Assembly: GCA_023362775.1 (NCBI GenBank)
Contig: JALMGJ010000005.1
Location: 89,787,421 to 89,851,420 of the forward strand
DNA: 64,000 bases
From: Charina bottae
Taxonomy: Eukaryota > Chordata > Lepidosauria > Squamata > Charinaidae
Reading direction: 5' to 3'
Below the pieces are notes generated by a model that was not told the DNA's origin, did not search any database, and worked only from the letters and a program-made list of their open reading frames with translations. Position numbers and translations under genes: made by a program. Numbering within the stretch: position 1 is the first letter of the stretch; each line of letters opens with the position of its first letter. Shown here one piece after another: positions 1 to 9,646 of the stretch.

Positions 1-489
1 TACAAGGGAAAAGAAAAACGTGTGGAAAAAAGAAAGCAAGAAGTAAATTACCCCTTCATTCCAGCAAGTAAAAACAATCTGAATAGGTTATCGCTATCTC
101 TAAATACAACATAATCTCTCTTCACCCTATATCTCATCTATCGAATCAAAAAAGCAAAATCCAAATGCTTTGTCAGTCATTCTTTGTCAGCAAAATTCCA
201 GTACAGGCAATCAGATGTAACTATTTTTCTTCTTTAGCCCTGGTCAAAAAAGCCAACCTTGCATTCCTTCCTTCGTTTTTAAAAATATCTTTTAAGCCCT
301 TCAAAAAGAGTCCCAGAGTTAATCATCTGTTCATCTGTGTTTGAAGCCAAAAATCCTCTAGAACTTTAACAGATTTCTTTCGGATATACAATAAGTGAAA
401 GTTGACCTTTTGTTCATCACTTCTAATAAAGTCCTTCAAAACCTTAACAGAGCTCCTTGGTATATCCAATAAAAATATCCAAGTTGATT
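1..489 (-). repeat. L1-type 3'UTR fragment (copy 1)
   Basis: AT-rich sequence with no reading frame worth reporting. It is nearly identical to 47372-47864, where the same segment continues left into an A/T-rich tail at about 47309. That makes it a 5'-truncated LINE 3' end on the minus strand. Here the tail lies outside the window. Both copies join the same Penelope sequence at the same point (near 490 and 47865), so they descend from one composite. The assignment to L1 rests on base composition and tail only. Confidence 0.55.
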
Positions 490-631
490 TCTTCAGCTTG
501 TCTTAAGGACGCAGTCTTGATGGTGGTTGTCAGCAGTTTTGTGTGTTCTGGGGTCATGGTTTGTTCCAGTTGTTCCTTGAAGCTATCTATTGTGTGCTGG
601 TTATTTGTTTAGTCTGAGGTGAGCATCCATG
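490..631 (-). mobile_element. Penelope-like element, N-terminal fragment
   Basis: Matches 2216-2357 and 47870-48010 closely. These are upstream parts of a Penelope-like ORF read on the minus strand. The piece is cut on the right by an L2 3' end whose TTTATTTAT-type tail starts at about 632. Confidence 0.6.
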
Positions 632-987
632 ATTTCTTGGTTTATTTATCAAATTTATATCACCACTCATCTCCCCATGAGGAGGGACTCTGGGCGGTTT
701 ACAATAGAAACACAGTTAAAATGCAACATAACTGCAAGTGCAACAAATATAAATATAAACACACAATAGAAATATAAAATATGATAAAATCCAGATGGCT
801 GATGGTTCTCTCTCAGTCCGTGGGTATAAAAGGTTATTTAGGGCAGTTCTTGGGGACTAGCCATCCCCAGGAATGACTATTTTCCTTCCTGCTTCAGGCA
901 TGTTGGCAAAACCAGGTTTTTAATTTTTTGCGGAAGTCCAGGAGCGAGGGGGCTGACTTATCTCCGGGGGAAGAATATTCCAGAGGG
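632..987 (-). mobile_element. L2/CR1-clade LINE 3' end, 5'-truncated
   Basis: Resembles the 3' ends at 41085-41420 and 51620-51850: a short T/A-rich tail, then the block GGGACTCTGGGCGGTTTACAA, then the C-terminal coding remnant near 930-985. Only the last ~350 bp of the LINE is present. It is more diverged than the L2 copies further right. Confidence 0.7.
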
Positions 988-1925
988 CTCAATATCTGTT
1001 AATCTCCTTTTGGGTATTGATCATCCATTGGTTCCATTTGTGTGCCCATATCTTTCTCCATATCTTATTACTTGTTACATTTAAGTCCCCCTTCAGAATA
1101 ATTTCAAAAGCATCCACTTTTTCTTGTTCTGTAATTCCATTGTAACATGTTCTGTCAATTTTGCCAAACAAATTTTGTCAATTTTGTCAAATCATCTATT
1201 TTCTCAAAGAACTTGGTAGACAAATATTCCCAAATTTGTATTATAGATTTCTGCTCCATTTTCTTTATCCTCTAGCTGCCTCTAGTGTCCCACCTTCAAA
1301 ATCCCCTCATGATAACAAACCTCAAAACAGTTGCCATTTTCCCAAGGGGAAATTTCGTTTAATTATTCAAAGCTCTTTGTGAGCATTTAGAATTATTATT
1401 CCAAGTCCACCTGAGCCCTTAATCCATTCTTAATCTTACAATGGACATTCTGAGCACCCTTTTGCTGTTTAATCCAAAAAGTAATATTTTTCAAAAGCTT
1501 TTAAAAACCACAATTAAAAGTTCTTTCTGTAAGGAGAAGGCGGCTCACTAGCGAACACAGTACAACTTTCCGTTCTGAAGGGTCTTAATCCTTCTAAGGC
1601 AGCAGAAAAAAACAAAGTGATTGAGAAGTGAGGCTCGGTCAAGTTTATTTTCCTTTAAAAGTCTGCATTAATAACTGCGAGCAAAGATGGTTCCTCCCAT
1701 GTCTCCCAGCCATTCGACCCATAGGCAAACAGCAAAGCGATGATTCCTGCGGTTTACTCACGAGGAGTGGCTGTATGGAGTCACGGGGGTGATTTCAAAG
1801 ACCTCTCCTTAATCTGGAGAGCATTTCGGCGGCTAGGATCCTGCATCCCACACCAATCTTTGTCACAACGCCATCCTGCTGCAAAAAGGGGGTATTCAGC
1901 TCGCCATGGCTCTCAACCAGAAGTC
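988..1925 (-). pseudogene. L1 5' region: 5'UTR and decayed ORF1 start
   Basis: On the minus strand a GC-rich leader begins at about 1925 with the GACTTC start also seen at the 5' ends of L1 B and L1 C. A broken ORF1-like frame follows. One stretch (about 1140-1260) is rich in K/I/L/F; a further 60-codon frame lies at 989-1171. The rest of the L1 is missing where the L2 3' end abuts. No RNA-binding core is recognisable, so the L1 call rests on the shared 5' terminus and layout. The 5'UTR is a different subfamily from that at 22170-22867. Confidence 0.5.
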
Positions 1926-2440
1926 CTGCTTTGAGTTGGTTCTGATTCTGTGTTCTTCTGGTTTGTGGTCTGATTGTCTTCCTATGTTTTCCTGAGTCTC
2001 TGTGGCAAGTCCTGTGGTTTTAAATGCTGCTTCTAAGGCTGCAAAGAATTCTAACTTATTAGCATCGTCTGTGCTATAGTTGAGGCCTTTCTGGAGGATA
2101 TTGTGTTCTGCGGTGTTCTGTGGTGGCTGGATAAGTTAACTACCCATTTGGGTTCAGGTACCTCTTTGCCTCTGGGGTTTAGCTTGAGCAGTTTGGTTTG
2201 GAATTTTGTTTTCCTTTCTTCAGCTTGTCTTAGGGATAAAGTCTTGATGGTGGTTGTCAGCATTTTTGTGTGTTCTACGGTCATGGTTTGTTCCAGTTGC
2301 TCCTTGAGGTTATCTATGGTGTACTGGTTATTTGTTTAGTCTGAGGTGAGCATCCATGATCATTGGGCGTATCATTTTTCAGCGACTTCGTTTAGCTATC
2401 TTCCATCCAGCTGTGCAGTTTCAAGATTTGTATCTGATAC
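1926..2440 (-). pseudogene. Penelope-like ORF, N-terminal part
   Basis: A minus-strand open stretch at 2051-2284 reads NLSSHHRTPQNTISS, close to the NLS..LTP.E...L.KGLNF block that precedes the reverse-transcriptase core of Penelope-like elements. The same DNA recurs at 490-631, 3680-3871 and 47865-48081. The catalytic core and the GIY-YIG nuclease are absent here. The left edge coincides with the 5' end of an L1, as it does for the Penelope piece at 22868, so this copy was probably split by an L1 insertion. It cannot be functional. Confidence 0.65.
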
Positions 2441-2469
2441 TGGTGGGCAGGGCATGCTGTTGTAGGCAT

Positions 2470-2956
2470 TTGTGTAGAAAAAATAGTTGTTCCTTGGTGC
2501 AGGTTTGCACCAAGCTGGTGTGTTTGGGGACCTCCCTGGTAGGCTTGGATTATCCCAAAGAGGCTGAGCTGGAAGATGTGGGAAATTCACAATGTCTCCT
2601 GCCTGATTCACTTCTGAATCCAGCTTGTTCCTCAGCTAGTATGTTCTCCAGGTTTAGCCAGTCCTGAAAATGCTGAGTAAGCTGATGGGGTGGTAGTTAG
2701 CTGGAAGGTTCTGATCACCTTTCTTATAGATGGGAACTATTAGAGCCTCTACTGGGTTCTTCCCCAAAAGCTGCTGTGTTTGGGGACTTCTATGAAGACC
2801 CCAAGTTCTCCCTGGTGGCCTTCGGGCATCCCAAACTGGCTGAGCTGGAACGTCTGGGAAATTCCCAATGTCAGCTGCCTGATTTGGGTCAACACAGTTA
2901 AGGTGGGTCTTGCCCCCCACAATTAGCAAGTTCCGGCTCTCTTGCTCTTCCTTTGA
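2470..2956. repeat. Unclassified repeat N, two partial units
   Basis: Two related units (about 2515-2612 and 2755-2956) share the block around CATCCCAAA..GGCTGAGCTGGAA..TGGGAAATTC. A third copy is at 47046-47250. On the minus strand all three can be read as a proline-rich peptide around NFPxxPxQPxWD. I do not recognise the family. The units flank a LINE reverse-transcriptase scrap. Confidence 0.5.
2640..2760 (-). pseudogene. LINE reverse-transcriptase scrap
   Basis: Minus-strand translation contains IVPIYKKGDQ..ANYHPISLLS, the first conserved block of a non-LTR reverse transcriptase (compare VVPIYKKGNKKDPSNYRPIS at about 7900-7960). Only about 35 codons remain, wedged between two N-repeat units. 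It is probably a relic of LINE-X or a close relative. Confidence 0.6.
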
Positions 2957-3611
2957 GGTTTCTTTCAGTTTGTTACTTATAATAAACCAGGGGGGTTACC
3001 AGCCTGAGAGATCTGTGCCTCGTTCTCTGCCACCTGGCTAAGTTTCAGAAGCCCTATATTTCTGGAACCCTGTGTAGGCTCACAGTTGGATCAGGGTTTC
3101 AGTAATATGGTGGAGGAGAGATTTAGTCTCTCAACAGAAGATCCTGAAACAGTCACTGTTCATGCTGATCATCATAGGAATTGGTCTACAGCAGTTTCTC
3201 TGGTATATGATGTCACTGGTCCTGTTGGGGCTAAGTGGGAAGATGCCTAGAGCCAGATGCTTCGTTCTGAAACCAAGCCTAAGTCCCGCCAGAGAAATAA
3301 CAACATGACCATTATTCTAAACTGAGAAACTACTCTTACTGAAACTTTTGGAGTATAACAAGATGTCAGATTACTACCTCATGAGTATTTGTGTCCTGGC
3401 GAGTGATGCATTAAAATGGCTCCTGTCACCGCAACCCTTCTATGGTCCAAACATGTGCTTCTCTCCTTACTTTCATTGCAGTCTAATTCCTGCTTTTCAT
3501 AAACCAACAAATCCAGATGGTGCACCAGAGTCCCAGTCCAAGGATCTCTGCAGGATTGAGATAGCAGGTCCAACTACCAAGAGGCTGCCTTGAGGAGGGA
3601 AGGGAGCCTCA
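2957..3611. repeat. Unclassified repeat U (copy 1)
   Basis: Aligns along its length with 46407-47045, with a few small indels (for example TTTCAGTAAT present here and absent there). No long frame, no recognised protein motif and no terminal repeat pair were found. It could be an LTR or an untranslated part of a retroelement. In both places an N repeat lies beside it, so U and N may belong to one element. Confidence 0.55.
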
Positions 3612-3642
3612 TTCATTCATTCATTCATTCATTCATTCATTT
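3611..3642. repeat. (ATTC)n microsatellite
   Basis: About seven consecutive ATTC units followed by T/A-rich sequence, at the edge of repeat U. It may be a LINE tail. Confidence 0.9.
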
Positions 3643-3679
3643 ATGGTTTGATTTGTATTTACAAATTTGAGTAATTTGA

Positions 3680-3871
3680 GTTGAGTTGGTTCTGATTCTG
3701 TGTTCTTCTGGTTTGTGGTCTGATTGTCTTCCTATGTTTTCCTGAGTCTCTGTGGCAAGTCCTGTGGTTTCAAATGCTGCTTCTAAGGCTGCAAAGAATT
3801 CTACCTGATTAGCATCGTCTGTGTTATAGTTGAGGCCTTTCTGGAGGATATTGTGTTCGGCGGTGTTCTAT
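3680..3871 (-). mobile_element. Penelope-like fragment
   Basis: Nearly identical to 1935-2125, the N-terminal part of the Penelope ORF. It ends in TATATATAG-rich sequence next to the Tc1 transposon. Confidence 0.65.
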
Positions 3872-3884
3872 ATATAGTTATATA

Positions 3885-5457
3885 CACTGCTCAAAAAAAT
3901 AAAGGGAACGCTGAAATAAGACATCCTAGATCTGAATGAATGAAATATTCGTATTAATTACTTTGTTCATTACATAGTTGAATGTGCTGACAACAACATC
4001 ACACAAAAAGCAATGGAAATCAAATGTAAGCAACCCCTGGAGGTCTGGATGTGGAGTTACACTCAAAATTAAAGTGGAAAAGAACACTACAGGCTGATCC
4101 AACGTTGATGTAATGTCCTTAAAACAAGTCAAAATGAGGCTCAGTAGTGTGTGTGGCCTCCACGTGCCTGTATGACCTCCCTACAATGCCTGGCCATGCT
4201 CCTGATGAGGTGGCGGATGGTCTCCTGAGGGATCTCCTCCCACACCTGGACTAAAGCATCCCCCAACTCCTGGGCAGTCTGTGGTGCAACGTGGCGTTGG
4301 TGGATGGAGCAAGACATGATGTCCCAGATGTGCTCAATTGGATTCAGGTCTGGGGAACGGGCGGGCCAGTCCATAGCATCAATGCCTTCGTCTTGCAGGA
4401 ACTGCTGGCACACTCCAGCCACATGAGGTCTAGCATTGTCTTGCATTAGGAGGAACCCAGGGCCAACCGCACCAGCATATGGTCTCACAAGGGGTCTGAG
4501 GATCTCATCTCGGTACCTAATGGCAGTCAGGCTACCTCTGGCGAGCACATGGAGGGCTGTGCGGCCCCCTAAAGAAATGCCACCCCACACCATTACTGAC
4601 CCACTGCCAAACCGGTCATGCTGGAGGATGTTGCAGGCAGCAGAACGTTCTCCATGGCGTCTCCAGACCCTGTCACGTCTGTCACATGTGCTCAGTGTGA
4701 ACCTGCTTTCATCTGTGACGAGCACAGGGCGCCAGTGGCGAAGTTGCCAATCTTGTGTTCTCTGGCAAATGCCAAACGTCCTGCACGGTGTTGGGCTGTA
4801 AGCACAACCCCCACCTGTGGACGTCGGGCCCTCATACCACCCTCATGGAGTCTGTTTCTGACCATTTGAGCAGCCACACGTACATTTGTGGCCCACTGGA
4901 GGTCATTTTGCAGGGCTCTGTGCTCCTCCTGTCCCTCCTTGCACAAAGGCGGAGGTAGCGGTCCTGCTGCTGGGTTGTTGCCCTCCTACGGCCTCCTCCA
5001 CGTCTCCTGATGTAATGACCTGTCTACTGGTAGCGCCTCCATGCTCTGGACACTACGCTGACAGACACAGCAAACCTTCTTGCCACAGCTCGCATTGATG
5101 TGCCATCCTGGATGAGCTGCACTACCTGAGCCACTTGTGTGGGTTGTAGACTCCGTCTCATGCTACCACTAGAGTGGAAGCACCACCAGCATTCAAAAGT
5201 GACCAAACCATCAGCCAGAAAGCATAGGAACTGAGAAGTGGTCTGTGGTCACCACCTGCAGATCCACTCCTTTATTGGGGATGTCTTGCTAACTGCCTAT
5301 GCTTTCCGCCTGTTGTCTATTCCATGTGCACAACAGCATGTGAAATTGATTGTCAATCAGTGTTGCTACCTAAGTGGACAGTTTGATTTCACAGAAGTGT
5401 GATTGACTTGGACTTACATTGTGTTGTTTCAGTGTTCCCTTTATTTTTTGAGCAGTG
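3885..5457 (-). mobile_element. Tc1-like transposon A, full length
   Basis: The ends are inverted repeats: CACTGCTCAAAAAAATAAAG at 3885 and its reverse complement ending at 5457. Each is flanked by TA, the Tc1/mariner target. Length 1573 bp is normal for a complete Tc1 element. The transposase is on the minus strand and is broken. The element sits between a Penelope fragment and the truncated 3' side of LINE-X copy 1. Very similar terminal sequences are familiar from fish and amphibian Tc1 families. Confidence 0.93.
4141..5206 (-). pseudogene. Tc1 transposase (DD34E), broken
   Basis: Reading right to left: a helix-turn-helix region (5024-5206, ..[19 protein letters not shown]..), a middle part (4692-4946) and the catalytic domain (4141-4725). 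The catalytic triad is present: D in VTDESRF, D in MQDNARPH and E in [12 protein letters not shown], with 34 residues between the last two. The first piece ends at an in-frame TAG followed by sequence that still reads as transposase, and the pieces then change frame, one change lying near 4720. The enzyme would cut and paste its own element at TA sites in the nucleus. This copy cannot make it. Confidence 0.92.
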
Positions 5458-5459
5458 TA

Positions 5460-5999
5460 CTTTGATTATCGGGACTAAGGAACCTGGGTAGCTATGTATT
5501 TTTAATTTAAGTAGTAGATTCAGACGTACCTTTGCTCTAAGTGAACTCATTTGATGGTGAGAAGCCCAAGAACCAGTCTCAGAGAAAATTACCCCAAGGT
5601 AAGGGAAGGTATTCACTTGTTCTATTACTTCACCATCTAATTGCCATCTATGTCTCTGCTGTCTTTTTCCAAACACCATAATTTTTGACTTTGATTTATC
5701 GATGATTAGAGAGTTATCCTGACAGTAGGAGCTAAGTCTTCTTAGCAATCTACGTAGTCCAACGTGCGAATATGATAATATATCATCAGCATATAGCAAG
5801 GTGTTACAATATGTGTTTAGGGCTTTAGGCATATGAGCTGCAGGGTCCTTCATTACTCCTGGCAGGTCATTGATATATAGATTGAATAATAGTGGTGCTA
5901 ATATGCACCCTTGTCTTACCCCTTTGTATGTGTTGATCCTGTTTGTCATAGCTCCATTTACCCCAAACCGCACTCTCAAACAGGTGCTTGTGTATAGGG
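5460..5999 (-). pseudogene. LINE-X ORF2, reverse-transcriptase C-terminal part
   Basis: The translation carries GVRQGCILAPLLFNLYIN (RT motif B region) and LLYADDIL (catalytic YADD), then a thumb-like region with FPYLGV. This continues the RT frame at 7614 after the hAT insertion: with one copy of the 8-bp duplication the frame runs on without change. The ORF is lost on the left at the Tc1 boundary, so the C-terminus and 3'UTR are missing. Confidence 0.9.
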
Positions 6000-6098
6000 C
6001 TTTAATCCAGGGCTTTCCAAACTTTTCATGTTGGTGACACGCCTTTTAGCCATGCATAATTTCATGACACAGTAATGAGGAGTGCCCGCCCCCCAGCC

Positions 6099-6222
6099 CA
6101 CATGATTGGCTGCCGGCTCCAAACCCCGCCCCTGGCCCACGTGATTGGCTGCCGGCTCAAAACCCCGCCCCTGGCCCACGTGATTGGCTCCCGGCTCCAA
6201 ACCCCACCCCACGTGATTGGCT
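6099..6222 (-). promoter_or_regulatory. Tandem array: four E-box plus CCAAT-box units
   Basis: Four copies of CACGTGATTGGCT (the first reads CACATG) start at 6099, 6138, 6177 and 6210, so the period is 39, 39 and 33 bp. Read on the minus strand each gives AGCCAAT followed by CACGTG, the classical NF-Y and bHLH-type sites. Whether the array acts as an enhancer is inference. Confidence 0.6.
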
Positions 6223-6356
6223 CCCGACTCCAAATCCCGCCCCCCGGCCCCCCAGTCTTGTACTGTATGTATTGTGTTGTATGTAATTGTAGATAAAATA
6301 CAAAAATGCCCTCCAGGTGTGCTTGATGGGGCGGTCATGGACCCAAGACCATGAGC

Positions 6357-6494
6357 AGTGTTTTTCAGTCTTAGCCACTTTCAGATATGAGGACTTCAAC
6401 TCCCAGAATTCCCTACCCAGCAAGGCTGGCTGGGGAATTCTGGGATTTGAAGTCCACAACTCTTGAAGTCGCCTAGGTTGTGAAACAGTGCCAG
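6357..6494. repeat. Palindromic hAT-like module 1
   Basis: Long imperfect inverted repeat: the arm GACTTCAACTCCCAGAATTC and, after a short centre at about 6420-6430, GAATTCTGGGATTTGAAGTC. The outer ends CAGTG (6357) and CACTG in reverse (6494) look like hAT termini. It is a miniature element nested in the hAT host. I saw no clean 8-bp duplication. Confidence 0.6.
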
Positions 6495-6723
6495 ATGATG
6501 GGAAAACTGGGGGTGGGGGTGCAGGGACCAAGCACTAAGAAAGGTGTTTCATCTGCACATTGTGGAGCTAGTAAGGAGTTGTGGCTAAGGAGGGTGGATA
6601 GGATCAGGGAACCCATATTCTAATCCGCCCAAAGAGTGCCTTTGAGGTAATCACCCTTATCACCTCAATCTACCTGACACCTCGGCAGCGGAATGCTATA
6701 AACACTACCATGAGATCGCTTAG

Positions 6724-6868
6724 AACAGTGTTTCTCAACCACAGCAACTTCAAGATGTATGGAGTTCAACTCCCAGAATTCCCCAGGCATCATGTTGGCT
6801 GGGGAATTCTGGGAGTCAAAGTCCACACATCTTAAAGGTGCTGAGGTTGAGGCTATACTGTGTACATG
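6724..6868. repeat. Palindromic hAT-like module 2
   Basis: Second copy of the palindrome: arms around TTCAACTCCCAGAATTCCCC and GGGGAATTCTGGGAGTCAAA with a CATGTTGG-type centre, and CAGTGTTTCTCAACC at the left end. Same family as 6357-6494. Confidence 0.65.
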
Positions 6869-6899
6869 GCCATGTGAACTGGGGATAACCACTTCTGTC

Positions 6900-7560
6900 C
6901 CCCACACTTTCCACTCTCCCTCCACATCTGCCTCTCCCCCTCCGCGTCTGAATTATGCCAGGAAAAACGGCCACCCAAGATAGCTGCAAACCCGCTTTTT
7001 TACGACCACCACCAAGTCCAAGGAGACGCTCGTCGCTCCCAGCAAACACGAGAGCTGAGCCCAGACCTTTGAGCCGTCTTCGCGGCCCCGTGAAAGAGGC
7101 GCGCGAGGTCCCTACCACACCAGCCACCATAGGAGGGCGGGATCCGCCCACGTCCTGCCCGTTGCCCCGACGATGCCAGCTACGCTCCCCCCACCCCCCC
7201 ACTTTCTGTGCTCAACGAGTGGGAAAGGAGGGGACGGGACCGACGAGGGGGCAGCCAACCGACGACGGCAGAGGAGCCCTCCCAGCCCCCGCGCCCACCT
7301 GTAGCAGCACCAGGAACGCAGCAAGTCTCTTCTGCCTGGGGCCGAACTCCCCCACCCCCCCCAACGCAGCGGCCTAGCGACATCCTGCACCCTCCCCCCC
7401 AGTTGCAGCCCTACCGGGCTGGTAACTTACCTGACTTCTGCGAGGAGAGCTGAAGAGCTGGGTTGAGCAGGGAACTGTCGGCGCGGCAAGGGATGGGCGG
7501 GGCTGCACGTGGTGCATGGCCTCCTCTTCCGGGTTCCCCTGCGACACACCTGGGCCCTCG
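6900..7560 (-). promoter_or_regulatory. CpG-rich promoter-like leader with splice donor
   Basis: The right half of the hAT is GC- and CpG-rich, unlike its surroundings. On the minus strand there is an ETS-type site CCCGGAAGAGG (7524-7534), an E-box CACGTG (7506-7511) and CAG|GTAAGT, a near-perfect 5' splice site (intron starts at 7430). This is what an untranslated first exon and promoter of an autonomous hAT parent would look like. All frames here are GC-driven and look non-coding. Confidence 0.45.
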
Positions 7561-7613
7561 CCGCGACACAGAAATGTGTCGCGACACACAGTTTGGAAAG
7601 CTCTGCTTTAATC

Positions 7614-9526
7614 AATACCAGCAACCTGGGTTCAATTTTGAGGGCAATCAATTTACTCCATAATACTTCTCTGTTCACCATGTCAAATGCTGCAGAAAAA
7701 TCAATAAAGGCAGCATAAGAATGTCTCCTCTTACAGGCATATTTGGCAATCATGTGGTTCAGAACAAAGCAATTATCGATGGTAGATCGGTTTTGCCTAA
7801 AACCTGCTTGTTCTTCCACAAGGATACCTTTTTCATTTACCCAGCTTTCAATTCTGCTCAAGAGGAACCTAGCATATATTTTAGCAACAATATCTAAGAA
7901 ACTGATGGGCCTGTAATTGCTGGGATCCTTTTTATTCCCTTTTTTATATATGGGAACCACTATTGCCTTCTTCCACCTGACTGGGATCTGGCAGGTGTTG
8001 TTTACATGTGTAAATAGACCTGCCAATAGAGGGCCCCACCAGTCGGGATATTTTTTGAATAATTCGGCTGGTAAAAAGTCCTCCCCCGGGCCTTTGTTAC
8101 TCTTTAGACCTTTTATAATGGACTGTATCTCTTTTTCTGAGACTGGTGGCCAGGGAGGAGAGGCTTCAATAGATAGTGAATCACTACTTAAGGACTGTTT
8201 CTCTGCAGAGTCTGTTAAAGCAAATAAACCTCGATAGTAATTCTCCCAATCCGCAGCAGGGATTGGTATATCAAGTGCAAATCTCCGTCCCTTTAGAATT
8301 CCTGCTACGGAATGCCAGAATATAGCCGAATTGTGACTTTTTGCCGCCAGCTCAAGTCCAGACCAAATTGAGATGGCATAATTTTTTTTCTTTAATTTTA
8401 TAAGTTTTTTATATTCCTTTCTTAATGTCAACATCTTGGTTTGTATATGAGCAGGGGAACACCTCTGAGCAAGTCTCGTAGCTGACTTCAGTTTCTTTTT
8501 CATCAGCCGGCATTCAGTATCAAACCAGGGTGATCTGCCTACGTGAGACCTTTTCACAAAAGGCTTAGTTGTTAAATGTTTCTTCAACATAGAGCACAAA
8601 TTTGTAAATGCATTGGAAACTGACAGCCAGCTGGCAGTAGGCGACCGGATTGTAGTAGCCCAATTAGCCGCATTCTCTGCTTTAAGGCTACCTGATATTG
8701 CCATAGTATCAACTTTGGCCCATATTAGTCTTTTATTTTGACACACCACATAGTTATTAGTGACCCACCTGTCAGCCATGTTACATGGTCTTAAATCTGA
8801 ATTACCCAGTAATTTCACACTCACTGGTTGATGATCACTTTCGCCTCTTAGATGTACGATGATCTCTGAAAAGAGGTCAGCTTTATTTCTTGATAGACAA
8901 ATGAGATCTAACACACGACTCGTATGGGCTGCATGGTATGTATATGGGTATGTGTAATTGTTATCCTTACCTCCCAAAATTTGGAGATTACATTTAAAAA
9001 TCAAAGAAACTAAATACAAGCCAGCACTATTACTTTTGTTATCTCTTGAGAGCCACTGTGGGTGGTTCTCATGAAATTCATTTGGAAATCTATGCTTTTG
9101 AGCAAAATCATGAAGAGATGGTACTAATTTGGCATTAAAATCGCCAAGTAATATAATTATAGATTGAGAATACAATGTGATTATTTCTTCTATTATTGTT
9201 TCTAGACATATCCAATAATCAGTATTATAGTAGAAAGATGTGTTTGGGGGAATATATACATTTACTAAAATTACTTAGAGCTCCTTATATCTAAATTTCA
9301 CAATTAATAAATGAGGAAATTTATCTTCATTATATAACTTTTCACCCTGCCATTGCAATTCTTGCTTAATAAGAATACAGAGGCCGCCAGAGGCTCGCCC
9401 TTTATTCTTTAATTTTTGGGCAGGGGTATCCCATCTTTGAAAGCCCAGGAGTTGTACTGGTTCATCTTCTCTAGTTAACCAGGTTTCCTGAATGGCTATT
9501 ATGTCAAATTTAGAAAGGAAACCCAC
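7614..9526 (-). pseudogene. LINE-X ORF2, endonuclease and reverse-transcriptase N-terminal part
   Basis: Nicks DNA and copies its RNA at the nick (target-primed reverse transcription). The APE endonuclease spans about 9526-8820 with IIAIQETWL (catalytic E), LLGDFNAK and SDHQPVSVKL (terminal H). A linker PWFDTECRLMKKKLKSA follows. The RT fingers read VVPIYKKG..SNYRPISFLD and the palm AAFIDFSAAFDMVN (first catalytic D). There is one in-frame TAA in the endonuclease (9275-9277), then a single open frame runs to the hAT insertion at 7613. Apart from these two lesions this ORF2 is strikingly well kept. Confidence 0.92.
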
Positions 9527-9646
9527 TAATTCACTGTCAACTGCTTCCCTCCAACCGGCTACATTCTAGGTCACAATTTGTATAGGTCTCCCACAAGCAG
9601 GACGTTCTGAGTGGGGTGGTTGGGTGGGACATATAGATACAGAAAG

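Larger units (their letters stand above)
6008..7605 (-). mobile_element. hAT-type DNA transposon, non-autonomous
   Basis: The ends are inverted repeats, CAGGGCTTTCCAAAC at 6008 and GTTTGGAAAGCTCTG ending at 7605 (one mismatch). They are flanked by an exact 8-bp duplication CTTTAATC at 6000-6007 and 7606-7613, the hAT signature. No transposase frame is present, so it needs an enzyme in trans. It carries a CCAAT/E-box tandem repeat, two palindromic modules and a CpG-rich end with a splice-donor match. It landed in the RT domain of LINE-X copy 1. Confidence 0.93.

Noticed and set aside
1161..1382. 73-codon plus-strand frame
   Set aside because: Antisense to a decayed L1 ORF1/5'UTR; no motif.
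4436..5098. Plus-strand frames across the Tc1 A transposase
   Set aside because: Antisense shadows of the DD34E transposase, which has clear motifs on the minus strand.
6075..6245. CRISPR-like array
   Set aside because: Units are contiguous tandem repeats inside a vertebrate transposon, with no unique spacers.
6955..7453. GC-rich proline/arginine frames in the hAT right half, both strands
   Set aside because: All frames are equally open because of composition; no motif and no homologue within the window.
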